Below are positions 7,601 through 15,768 of a DNA stretch of 44,272 nucleotides, in pieces. The translations under genes were made by a program, and so were the position numbers. Origin of the DNA: an uncultured Oscillibacter sp. (GTDB lineage Bacteria; Bacillota; Clostridia; Oscillospirales; Oscillospiraceae); NCBI GenBank assembly GCA_900548505.1, contig URKI01000016.1, positions 1 to 44,272 of the forward strand, given 5' to 3'. The notes under the pieces were generated by a model, which saw only the letters and a list, made by a program, of their open reading frames with translations, made no database searches and had not been told where the DNA came from. The number at the start of each line of letters is the position of its first letter. Position 1 is the stretch's first letter.

Positions 7601-9268
7601 TTACAGGGACTTCTCGTAGGACTCGATCATCTTCTTGAACGTGTGTCCCGTACGACTTTTGAGATTCTGAAGGTACTTGTCCGCGGCTTCCCCGGTAAAG
7701 AGCTTGATTTGCAGGCGCATGGAGCCGTCATCCTCCGGCGTGGCGAAGATCTTGTCGATATACTGATCCACGAAGGCCTTGCTGATGACGCCGTCCGCCG
7801 CGTCACGCTGGGCTTCCTGCAGTGTTTGGCGGATAGCATCCATGCGTTTTTTGAAGTCCTCCTTGGAAAGCTGCTGCTGTTCCAGCGCATCGATCTGCCG
7901 CTCCGCCTCCTGAATCTCCTGGTCACACGCCTTGTTCATAGAGAGAAAGTCCCGGTCGGAGAGCTGCCCGGCGGCGTTGTAGCCCAGGAGCTTGCTTTTT
8001 TTCTTCCGGGCCAGATCGGCCTGGTCTCTTAGATCAGTGATCTGCCGGGCGGTGTCTTCGCCGTCGGTGAGGGTCTGGTACATTTCAATATACTCCTCTG
8101 CTAAGGCCTGGGCGCTTTCCTCCGTCTCCCGGAACACCTCATAGAGCAACGGCTTGAGCTCCTCTTCGTAGATGGGGAAGGAGGGGCAGGAGTCGGCACC
8201 GTTTTTGATCTTGCCGGAGCAGACCCACTTGCTGTTCTTGCGTCCGCTGCGGTCCACGCTGTCCCGGCGGTAGTAGGCGGCACCGCAGTGGGTGCAGCAG
8301 AGCTTTCCGGTGAGGAGGTTGGCGTGATTGCACACGCCCCGGCGGTTCTTCACGTCCTCGCTGCGCCGCCGGAGCACCTGGTTGGCCGTGTCCCAGAGCG
8401 CCTCGTCCACAATGGCCGGAACGATTTGACCGGTCTCGTCCTTGAACATGACCCATTCCTCCGGCGGGAGGAATTTCTGCTTTTTGGTGAACAGATCGAT
8501 GACCTTGACCTTGTTGCCCACGTAGTAGCCCTTGTATTTAGGGTTTGCGATCATGCCGGACATGGTGGTGTGGGCGATCTTTCTTCCGTTGTGGTTGCGG
8601 TAGCCCTTTTCCCAGAAGCGGGTCTCGATCTGCTTCATGGAGTAGTCCCCGGCGGCGTAGAGGGTGAACAGTTCCCGCACCATGGGGGCCTCGGCCTCGT
8701 CGATGACCAACCGCCCGGCCTCCTTCCGGTAGCCGAAGATCCGGCTGTTGCCCAGCACCACCCTGTTTTTGATGGCCTGCTGGTGGCCGAACTTCACCCG
8801 GCTGGAGAGCTTGCGCAGCTCGTCCTGGGCGATGCCGGACATGATGGTCAGCCGCAGCTCGCTGTCCTCGTCCAGCGTGTTGATGTTGTCGTTCTGAAAA
8901 AACACCCCTACTCCGGCGGAGAGCAGTCGGCGGGTGTACTGGATGGAGTCCAGGGTGTTGCGGGCAAAACGGGTGATCTCCTTGGTGAGGATGAGGTCAA
9001 AGCACCCGGTCTCCCCATCCTCGATCATCCGGTGGAAATTCTCCCGCTTTTTGGTGGTGGCGGCGGAGAGTCCCTCATCGATGTAGCCGTCTACATAGGT
9101 CCAGCGGGGATTCCTGCCGATCAGGTCCCGGTAGTACTGGACCTGGTTGCCCAGAGAGTTCAATTGCTCGTCGGACTCGCTGGATACCCGGGCATAGAAG
9201 GTGACACGCAGGGGCAGATCATAGATGGTTTGGGTTTTCAGCTGCTGGCGGACGCTGTGGATGTCCAT
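7601..9268 (-). CDS. Large serine recombinase
   Basis: A 555-residue site-specific recombinase. The resolvase domain covers residues about 20-165, with the catalytic serine in YARVSS (29-30). It is followed by a recombinase domain (residues about 190-290, with NPKYKGYYVG), a zinc ribbon (CCTHCG with KWVCSGK) and a long coiled coil near 400-490. These enzymes integrate and excise phages and integrative elements between att sites through a phosphoserine intermediate. The start at 9268 has GGAGG upstream; in-frame codons further 5' lie before the promoter. No transfer, replication or phage genes accompany it, so it is either a remnant or part of a minimal element with the SHOCT-like gene at 9505. 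Confidence 0.9.
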   Translation of the reverse strand: MDIHSVRQQLKTQTIYDLPLRVTFYARVSSESDEQLNSLGNQVQYYRDLIGRNPRWTYVDGYIDEGLSAATTKKRENFHRMIEDGETGCFDLILTKEITRFARNTLDSIQYTRRLLSAGVGVFFQNDNINTLDEDSELRLTIMSGIAQDELRKLSSRVKFGHQQAIKNRVVLGNSRIFGYRKEAGRLVIDEAEAPMVRELFTLYAAGDYSMKQIETRFWEKGYRNHNGRKIAHTTMSGMIANPKYKGYYVGNKVKVIDLFTKKQKFLPPEEWVMFKDETGQIVPAIVDEALWDTANQVLRRRSEDVKNRRGVCNHANLLTGKLCCTHCGAAYYRRDSVDRSGRKNSKWVCSGKIKNGADSCPSFPIYEEELKPLLYEVFRETEESAQALAEEYIEMYQTLTDGEDTARQITDLRDQADLARKKKSKLLGYNAAGQLSDRDFLSMNKACDQEIQEAERQIDALEQQQLSKEDFKKRMDAIRQTLQEAQRDAADGVISKAFVDQYIDKIFATPEDDGSMRLQIKLFTGEAADKYLQNLKSRTGHTFKKMIESYEKSL

Positions 9269-9301
9269 GGGTTTGCCTCCGTAGTTGGTTTTATCATCAT
9301 T

Positions 9302-9329
9302 ATTATAAAAAAGTCTTGAAAAAATGCAA
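9302..9329 (-). promoter_or_regulatory. Promoter of the serine recombinase gene
   Basis: On the minus strand TTGCAT (9324-9329) and TATAAT (9302-9307) are 16 bases apart, about 35 bases before the ATG at 9268. Confidence 0.7.
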
Positions 9330-9379
9330 TGAAGGACCAGAAAGTGGAGAAAATTGGTATGGATTCCGTGACGGTAAAG

Positions 9380-9423
9380 CGGGGCGCTTAGAGGCTGGCA
9401 GTAGTGAACGCCCCGTTTTTTTT
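9380..9423 (+). terminator. Orphan terminator-like hairpin on the plus strand
   Basis: CGGGGCG (9380-9386) pairs with CGCCCCG (9409-9415) and is followed by eight T. It lies between divergent genes, where no plus-strand gene ends. It may end a short untranslated RNA or shield the small gene at 9505. Confidence 0.5.
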
Positions 9424-9504
9424 CCATGAAGTTGGGAAAAGCTGAGAAAGCCGGGCCGCCGGACGGAACGTACATACCAGATCCAAAGACCGGAGGAACG
9501 CAAA

Positions 9505-9663
9505 ATGAGGGAACTTGGCTCCAGAGCAGATGCATTTCGGTGCGGAACATTGCTGTACTATAATCAGGTGCTGCGGGAGAAAGAATTGATCACGGAGCAG
9601 GAGTACCGCCAGATGCAGGGGAAGATCCGGCAAAGTTATCAGAGGAAGGAAACGGACCCGTGA
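9505..9663 (+). CDS. SHOCT-like small protein next to the recombinase
   Basis: A 52-residue protein with ATG at 9505 and a GGAGG site ten bases upstream. Its centre reads VLREKELITEQEYRQM, which fits the SHOCT short C-terminal-domain pattern (a helix, then an I-T-x-x-E-[FY] turn and a second helix). As I recall, similar mini-proteins often accompany clostridial serine recombinases, so a role in recombination directionality or oligomerisation is possible but unproven. It diverges from the recombinase gene. It may instead be a conserved passenger. Confidence 0.6.
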   Translation: MRELGSRADAFRCGTLLYYNQVLREKELITEQEYRQMQGKIRQSYQRKETDP

Positions 9664-9701
9664 AGCTCTCGGCGAAATATCTGTGAAATTTCTGAGATGT
9701 G

Positions 9702-9774
9702 CCTGGTCCTGAGCGGGAGCCGTCAACAGCGCCTTCCGCTCTTTTATGTGCTTCTCTCAGCGGTGCGGACCAGG
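9702..9774. repeat. 73-bp imperfect inverted-repeat structure downstream of the SHOCT-like gene
   Basis: CCTGGTC (9702-9708) pairs with GACCAGG (9768-9774). Inside, GAGCGGGAG pairs with CTTCCGCTC (9733-9741) with one mismatch, and CTGAG can pair with a CTCAG further 3'. The outer arm is 7 bp and the length is 73 nt, but no tRNA T-arm is present. It could be a structured RNA, a recombinase site or an element end. Confidence 0.4.
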
Positions 9775-9953
9775 TGACAAGCGGAGAAATCCTGGCTTGA
9801 CTTACTGGAATTGTCAAAATTGCATAAAATATCAAAATGGATTTGTATACAATAACTGGGAGCTTTTGAAGATAAATCTGCAAAATGACACCGTTTGTGT
9901 AACCGGCGTCCGCTATACTGGGGTCAGAACTTGAGGAAGGGGGGACACCATAC
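9775..9953 (+). promoter_or_regulatory. AT-rich leader of the 139-residue gene with a TTGTATACAA palindrome
   Basis: This stretch is clearly AT-richer than its surroundings. It contains TTGACT at 9797, a perfect 10-bp palindrome TTGTATACAA at 9843-9852 and TATACT at 9914-9919. I could not assign one well-spaced promoter. It presumably carries the promoter and control site for the gene at 9954. Confidence 0.35.
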
Positions 9954-10373
9954 ATGCAGAAGCGAATGTGGCAGAATGCATACCGAACGACTGTGGTGTG
10001 CGTGGACTCCTACGATGACGGCGTTTTGGCTGGCCGGATGTATAACCCCGGGCTGCAAAACGGCGAGCGGTTCCACGGATTGATGCAGTTTCTGATCAAA
10101 ATGGAGGACCTGCTGGATACATTGCAGTTTCCGCAGCCCTTCATGGACAGCCGCGGCTTTTCCCCTATCAGGGGACAGGCTGCTTCGGCGCCGGTTTCAG
10201 AGCAGCACCAGCAGGGGAAGCGCGCGACCTTTGCGCTCAAGGTCCTGTTCCGGCAAAATGCCAGCTGGCAGGGTTCTGTCACCTGGCTGGAAGGAGGGAG
10301 AGAGGAGAGTTTCCGCAGTGTGCTGGAATTGGTGCTGTTGATGGACAGCGCCCTCTCAACGGGAGAGTCCTGA
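9954..10373 (+). CDS. Uncharacterised 139-residue protein upstream of the c-di-GMP riboswitch
   Basis: I do not recognise a named family. The 139 residues have no signal peptide or membrane segment. A compact N-terminal part (TTVVCVDSYDDGVLAGRMYN) leads to an amphipathic helix (LMQFLIKMEDLLDTL). A Gln/Ser-rich linker near residues 70-90 follows, and then a beta-strand-rich part (ATFALKVLFRQNASWQGSV, then a W-L-E-G-G turn) and a final helix. The start has AGGAAGGGGGG upstream. The gene ends 54 bases before the riboswitch aptamer with no terminator between, so it may be co-transcribed with the adhesin and serve its synthesis or control. Function unknown. Confidence 0.7.
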   Translation: MQKRMWQNAYRTTVVCVDSYDDGVLAGRMYNPGLQNGERFHGLMQFLIKMEDLLDTLQFPQPFMDSRGFSPIRGQAASAPVSEQHQQGKRATFALKVLFRQNASWQGSVTWLEGGREESFRSVLELVLLMDSALSTGES

Positions 10374-10427
10374 CACAGCGCGCTGCACAGAGCGTGTCAA
10401 AGACCAACGGCGTGGGAGCCGCGCATA

Positions 10428-10525
10428 GAAATCACTGAAACGGCAAACCGTCTGAAAGGGCGGGACGCAAAGCCAGGGGGCTAAAGCGGCGACGCTGCCA
10501 TGCCGGCCCGGCCGCCAAGGATTTC
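10428..10525 (+). ncRNA. c-di-GMP-I (GEMM-I) riboswitch aptamer
   Basis: The conserved core is easy to read. P1 is formed by GAAATC (10428-10433) and GATTTC (10520-10525). GGCAAACC starts at 10442, followed by a P2 hairpin capped by a GAAA tetraloop, then GGGACGCAAAGCC, and a P3 arm with the CTAAAG tetraloop receptor. This is the GEMM-I consensus. It stands directly before the large adhesin gene, and c-di-GMP-I riboswitches in Firmicutes typically control surface, adhesion and motility genes. Confidence 0.92.
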
Positions 10526-10559
10526 ATTCTCAAAATCTTGTGATGAAAAGGAGAATGAA
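10523..10559 (+). promoter_or_regulatory. Riboswitch expression platform: RBS-sequestering hairpin
   Basis: TTCATTCTC (10523-10531) is perfectly complementary to GAGAATGAA (10551-10559), which contains part of the AAGGAGA ribosome-binding site. The first three bases also belong to the 3' strand of aptamer P1, so aptamer closure and full hairpin formation compete. No T-run follows, which points to translational rather than transcriptional control, with ligand binding favouring an open site. Confidence 0.65.
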
Positions 10560-10561
10560 TC

Positions 10562-13500
10562 ATGGCAAAGAAGAGTAAACGCGTATTGTCCGTACTGCTG
10601 ACGCTGGTGATGATCGTGGGTTTGCTGCCCACCAGCGTATTTGCTGAGGATGCCACCAGCGGCACGGTAGAGTGGCAAAAAGATAGCTGGACATTCAGCG
10701 GTGATGGAAAAGTCGCTCATAAAAAGACCATTGAAAAAACAGGCGAAAACGAGTTTGAGATCACCCTGAGTGTCAAGACTATGGAGGAGATCAAGGAGCA
10801 GGCCGTTTCTGAGGACGCTGCGGTTGTGCTGGTCATGGACGTGTCCAACAGCATGAAGGAAACCGTGGACGGCAAGGAACCTGATGATGCCTCCGAGCAG
10901 CGGATCTACAAGGCGAAGGAAGCTGCCAAGAACTTCATTGACAGCTTTGCCGCCGATGATGCCCAGCGCAAGGTGGCCCTTGTGGAATTCGGCTCCTCTG
11001 CTTACACGGTGCAGGGGTGGACGGATATCGACTCTGCCAAGAGCGCTGTGGACAATGTGGGGATCAATTTTGAGTATCCCAACTGCACCATCCAGGGCCC
11101 GCACACCCATGATGTGAATACCATTGAATGGGGCGGATTATTGGGAATAAGATGGCGCTGCAGTGTGAAAGGGTGCGACCTCTATAGAGAAACAACACCG
11201 ATTTATCCTTGGTTTAACTGGTATTGGATTTTGGATCGTGAATATAACGGCCATACCCATGAGCAGACCTTTAACGGCCCCCACGGCGAAACGCTGACGG
11301 ACGGCGGCGGCACCAACATTGAAGGCGGCCTGCAGCTGGCTGACAACCTGCTGGGCAGCAGCGACATCAGCAACATTAAAAACCGCTATGTGGTGCTGAT
11401 CACCGACGGTGTTCCCACCTATCATGTCTATCAGGGCCGCGATAATTCCAGCCTGACCTTCATTGAGGGACAGTCCGGCGGCGGCAACTATGCGGCACCG
11501 TCTGATTATCAGAACGTTCCCAATGTAGCCAATAGCATCAAGTCCCAGGCGACCCTTTACACGGTTTCCTACGCCAGTGACAAGGTGAAGGATAAGGTGG
11601 ACGGCAAGACGATCGACGCCTGGCTGGCCAGCTTTGCAAACAAGAACGTTGCGGCAGGTGCTGATATCGACTTGGGTCTGGGCCAGATCAGCCAGATCAT
11701 CCAGAACCAGGCTAAGGCATGGATCCTTACGGATCCCATCCCTGCGTCGAATTACATCACCTTCAGCTTTGATGATAACGAAGGTATTCCTGACTTGGCT
11801 ACAAACCCCGGCACTGTTTTTGGTTATGACAGCACGAAGGGAGAGCTGGTCTGGAATCTGAAGGCAGACCCCCCTAAGCGGACTGAGCAAGAAAACGGTG
11901 TAACGTGGCATATTTATGAAGAAACATATACCATTCGTCTGAACACGGCCGGCAAGGGATTTGTGGAAGACAAACCCTATGAGACCAATGGCACCACGAC
12001 CCTTTCCTATATGGTCACGGAAAACGGACAGCTGAATCCTGAACTGCAGTACACGAAGCTGGTGGTGCCTACGGTCAGCGGCAAGATCCCTGAGTACGAG
12101 TATCATGTGGAGTACTACCTGCAGGGCAATGCTAAAAAGGGAGAGTATAAAGATTACGAGCTGAAGAAGTCTGATACCCCCATTTTGGCCGACCTGCACA
12201 GCACACCGACCATCCTGGTTGATGGAAAGATTCCTCAGCATATTCAGGACAAATACAAAGGCGAATTATATCATTGCGCGGGTGCCAATCCGGCATCCGT
12301 GACCATCACGAACGACCCGACCAGTAACGTGATCAAGGTCTACTATGACCACGATACCGTGGACGTGACCGTCAATCACTACTACAAGACCATCACCATT
12401 GCGGAGGATGGTACCAGCGACAAAGAGACCGCCAAGTATGATGGCCCCCATACCGAGACCTACGAGGACCGCAATGTGGGCGATGAGTTCACGGCGGTAA
12501 AGAATGAAGATCCCGACGGTAATCACTATACCTTCGAGCAGGATAAGTCGGATCCCCTTACGATCGATAAGCTGGGATATGAAAATGATCCCATTGACCT
12601 CTATTATGTCCGTACGGTGGACCAGCGGAACGCGGCCAACATCCTGGAGCAGTATGTGCTCGTCGACAAAACCTGGGAGCTGAACGATCAGGGTAAGTAT
12701 GAGCTCGTAGAGAAGTCCAGCGATCCCCATGAGGTCTATGACAGCAAGGACGTTCCCAATGCCGACTGGAGAGAGTTTGACGAGTATACCGCCGTGGTAG
12801 AAAAGCCGGCTGTTATCAATGATGGCTATACCTTCGACCATGCAGAGGCTACAAACGGCATTGTTGCTGACACGCAAGCAAAAACGATCCTTGATGCGGG
12901 CGACAATACCCTGACCCTCTACTACGAGAAGCAGCTGCCTGATACCCGCGTGCCGGCGACCGTCACCATCCGCCACTTCTATACCATGGACCGCACCTAT
13001 ATTGATGAAAACGGTGAGGTCAAGCATGAGAAGTATACCGATCAGTTGGACGAGAAGGCCACGGTCACCGTGACGGAGGACATCTATGTGGGTGAGTCCT
13101 TCACGGCGGGGGCAGAGTTCCTGAAGACGGAATACGATGGCTTCCAGTTTGCTCCGAATGAGACCAACGATTATACGCTGGAAACGCTGAGCGGTAATTC
13201 GAATGAGAACGTCATCAATATCTACTATACGTACAATGGTTCCCAGACGCCTGATGAGGCGGCTATCACGGTGGTCCATGAGTACTATGATGCCACGAGG
13301 ATCTATAATGAGGAGACCGACGAGATCGAGATCGACTATGCGCTCAATGACGAATTGACCGAGGAGATCAGCTATCCCAATGCAGCTCACCCCCTCTACA
13401 ATGTGCTGTATGTGGGCCAGAAGTTTGAGGCTCCTCTGAATCCGGTGGCGGGCTATGAGTTCAATGAAGCTAAGTCCGATGAACGTGTCGTGAACGCACT

Positions 13501-15679
13501 GGCAGCCACCAATGCCCCCATCACTCTGTGCTACTACGAAACCGATCCCGACGAGGGACGGGATGAAGCCTCCATTGCGGTCCGGCATACCTATAAGACC
13601 AACTGGACGGTGGCCAACCCCAGCGGTCTGGGCACCACGGTGAGCCCGGATACCGATGCCCAGAGCATAGTGAGAGACGAAAATCTGGACAATTACTCCG
13701 GCCATCAGGGTGACCCCTTCACGCCTACTCCCAACACCAGCTACAAGGATAAGGACGACTATGTACTGACCAGCGGTAATGCAGGCGAGGTCACGTTGAA
13801 GGCCACGGGCTCCAACGGTACCATTGAGCTGGTGTATGAGCGGTCTGATAGTGATCTGACCCCCGCAACCTACACGGTGACCCACCACTATAACCTGCGC
13901 ACCATGTCTTTGGTCAACGGCACCGCTCAGTGGAGCAACTGGCAGGAAGTGGGCTCGTCCGATAGCTTCACCATCAATGGCGGCCAGCAGCTTCCCGCGG
14001 AACTTTACATTGGAAACACCTTTGAGGTGGATAAGGCGGAGACCTTTGCCTATGACCTCAACGGCGACGGTGTGGCGGAGAATCTGACCTTCACTATGGG
14101 TGCCGATCCCGGCCTGACGGTGAAAGTGGACGAAGCGACCGGTCATCTGGACATTTACTACTATTACAGTGACGAGTTGCCCAAGGCGCCTGTCCGGGTG
14201 CGTCATGAGTATACCGAGCACAAGTTCCTGTATTCTCCCTCCGGCGTGGAGATTGAGGATACCAAGGTCACCTATAATCCCAGCTCCAGCAACTGGATCA
14301 TTACCTGGTACTATGTGGGCGAGACCGCGCTGGTGGAGCCGCTGCCTCTGGACTACACCTATGACGGCACCTCCAACGGTACGCTCAATGCCGATGGCAA
14401 GGTGGAGCTCACTGTGGCCTCCGGCAACAACGATGTGATTCTCAGTTACAGCAAGGAAACCGACCGCAGAGACAGCGCTTCCGTCACGGTGACACACATT
14501 TACAAGACCCGTGACTATGACGGCAGCACCACCGAGGTCAGCAGAAATTCCAATACGGTTCCTTATTTTGCGGGCATGCCTTTCACGGTGTCCTATAACA
14601 CGATGGGTGGCATTTATCCCAAGAACGGAATTTCCGTGACCGCCAGCGGCGAGTACACCGAGACGGTCATGCAGGACGCGGTAACGCTGGCAAATGTGGT
14701 CAGTGGTGACAGCAACAGCATTACCATCACCTATATCCGCGACGTGGATACCCGCGAGACTACCAAGGTGCAGGTGACCTACAACTACTACGCACGGGAT
14801 ACCTACACCGATGATGATACCATGAGCGATGCAGACTATATCGCGCAGGAGGGCATGCAGCCCGAGTACACTGTGGTGGAGATCCTGGAGAGCAAGGCGC
14901 AGGGCGTGTGGGTCGGCCATGAGTACACCGCGGCCGATAAGCCCGAGTACACGGTTGGCGAGGGCGACGAGGCGGTTACGCTGACCTATGGCTTCGTCAA
15001 CTCCACGCCCGAGGGCCGCAAGATCGCATCTCTGGCGGCTATGGAGGAAGGAACCACTGCTGTGCCCGAGGCCAACAAGATCGTGGCGAACTACCTGCGC
15101 AAGTACTCCACCGATCCCGGCGACGTGGCTTACACCGTGGTGCACGAGTACTATTCCAACGGCAACTTTGTCGGCCACATCGTTGACGAGACAGGCATCG
15201 GCAAGGTAGGCAGCACCATTCGTGCCGAAGACATCACCAAGATCACCAGCTTTGAGGGACGGACCTATCGGTATCGTGACGCTGATCCCGAGAGCATGGT
15301 GCTGGTGGGTGCCAGCGATCCCGAGATCATGGCTTTGGCAGCTGACGGTGAAGAGAACGTCATGACCCTGCGCTACACCCGGACTTCCGGCGGTGGCGGC
15401 GGCGGTTCCACCGATCCTGATCCCGATCCCGAGCCTCCCACGGATATCGAAGATCCCGATGTCCCCACCACGGAGCTGCCTGAGGAGCCTACCGATCCTG
15501 CAGAGCCCGTAGAGGAGCCCACCGAGATTGAAGAGCCCGATGTCCCCATGGCTGAGGCTCCCGAGACCGGCGATTCCAACTTCGCTTATCTGCACCTGTT
15601 GTCCCTGGCGTCCGCCATGGGCCTGGCAGCGCTGTTCATCAGCGACAAGCGGAGCAAGAAGCATCGCGACGAGACCTGA
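10562..15679 (+). CDS. Giant vWA-domain, repeat-containing, sortase-type surface adhesin
   Basis: A 1705-residue secreted wall protein. Residues 1-28 are a signal peptide (cut after VFA). A von Willebrand A domain spans about 85-400 with an intact MIDAS: DVSNS (93-97), GGGTN (248-252) and LITDGVP (D282). A Cys/His-rich stretch interrupts it at about 174-245. From residue about 595 to 1600 there are roughly ten MucBP-like repeats of about 100 residues, each opening with a V-T-V-x-H-x-Y strand (for example VTVNHYYKT, VTIRHFYT, VTVTHIYKT). A Gly run, an acidic Pro-rich wall spanner (IEDPDVP, IEEPDVP) and the sorting signal APETG (1666-1670) with hydrophobic segment and basic tail follow. The signal fits the clostridial x-P-x-T-G sortase pattern. 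Translation is probably controlled by the adjacent c-di-GMP riboswitch. Confidence 0.9.
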   Translation: MAKKSKRVLSVLLTLVMIVGLLPTSVFAEDATSGTVEWQKDSWTFSGDGKVAHKKTIEKTGENEFEITLSVKTMEEIKEQAVSEDAAVVLVMDVSNSMKETVDGKEPDDASEQRIYKAKEAAKNFIDSFAADDAQRKVALVEFGSSAYTVQGWTDIDSAKSAVDNVGINFEYPNCTIQGPHTHDVNTIEWGGLLGIRWRCSVKGCDLYRETTPIYPWFNWYWILDREYNGHTHEQTFNGPHGETLTDGGGTNIEGGLQLADNLLGSSDISNIKNRYVVLITDGVPTYHVYQGRDNSSLTFIEGQSGGGNYAAPSDYQNVPNVANSIKSQATLYTVSYASDKVKDKVDGKTIDAWLASFANKNVAAGADIDLGLGQISQIIQNQAKAWILTDPIPASNYITFSFDDNEGIPDLATNPGTVFGYDSTKGELVWNLKADPPKRTEQENGVTWHIYEETYTIRLNTAGKGFVEDKPYETNGTTTLSYMVTENGQLNPELQYTKLVVPTVSGKIPEYEYHVEYYLQGNAKKGEYKDYELKKSDTPILADLHSTPTILVDGKIPQHIQDKYKGELYHCAGANPASVTITNDPTSNVIKVYYDHDTVDVTVNHYYKTITIAEDGTSDKETAKYDGPHTETYEDRNVGDEFTAVKNEDPDGNHYTFEQDKSDPLTIDKLGYENDPIDLYYVRTVDQRNAANILEQYVLVDKTWELNDQGKYELVEKSSDPHEVYDSKDVPNADWREFDEYTAVVEKPAVINDGYTFDHAEATNGIVADTQAKTILDAGDNTLTLYYEKQLPDTRVPATVTIRHFYTMDRTYIDENGEVKHEKYTDQLDEKATVTVTEDIYVGESFTAGAEFLKTEYDGFQFAPNETNDYTLETLSGNSNENVINIYYTYNGSQTPDEAAITVVHEYYDATRIYNEETDEIEIDYALNDELTEEISYPNAAHPLYNVLYVGQKFEAPLNPVAGYEFNEAKSDERVVNALAATNAPITLCYYETDPDEGRDEASIAVRHTYKTNWTVANPSGLGTTVSPDTDAQSIVRDENLDNYSGHQGDPFTPTPNTSYKDKDDYVLTSGNAGEVTLKATGSNGTIELVYERSDSDLTPATYTVTHHYNLRTMSLVNGTAQWSNWQEVGSSDSFTINGGQQLPAELYIGNTFEVDKAETFAYDLNGDGVAENLTFTMGADPGLTVKVDEATGHLDIYYYYSDELPKAPVRVRHEYTEHKFLYSPSGVEIEDTKVTYNPSSSNWIITWYYVGETALVEPLPLDYTYDGTSNGTLNADGKVELTVASGNNDVILSYSKETDRRDSASVTVTHIYKTRDYDGSTTEVSRNSNTVPYFAGMPFTVSYNTMGGIYPKNGISVTASGEYTETVMQDAVTLANVVSGDSNSITITYIRDVDTRETTKVQVTYNYYARDTYTDDDTMSDADYIAQEGMQPEYTVVEILESKAQGVWVGHEYTAADKPEYTVGEGDEAVTLTYGFVNSTPEGRKIASLAAMEEGTTAVPEANKIVANYLRKYSTDPGDVAYTVVHEYYSNGNFVGHIVDETGIGKVGSTIRAEDITKITSFEGRTYRYRDADPESMVLVGASDPEIMALAADGEENVMTLRYTRTSGGGGGGSTDPDPDPEPPTDIEDPDVPTTELPEEPTDPAEPVEEPTEIEEPDVPMAEAPETGDSNFAYLHLLSLASAMGLAALFISDKRSKKHRDET

Positions 15680-15730
15680 TCGGATCTGATCAGGACCGGC
15701 ACGCCCAAGGTATGACCGGCTGAACAAAAG

Positions 15731-15768
15731 ACGAGGAGGACTGCAACAGCAGTCCTCCTCGTTTTTTT
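15731..15768 (+). terminator. Intrinsic terminator of the adhesin gene
   Basis: ACGAGGAGGACTGC pairs with its complement around AACA and is followed by seven T. The end of the convergent spore-protein gene touches it. Confidence 0.9.

Noticed and set aside
9702..9774. Possible tRNA (73 nt with a 7-bp terminal stem)
   Set aside because: There is no T-arm GGTTCRA motif, no D-arm invariant bases and no sensible anticodon loop on either strand. Kept only as an inverted-repeat structure.
12266..15727. 1153-codon open frame opposite the adhesin
   Set aside because: It is rich in Ile/Gly/His with no domain and is the complement of repeated, codon-biased adhesin sequence. The sense strand has signal peptide, vWA, repeats and anchor.
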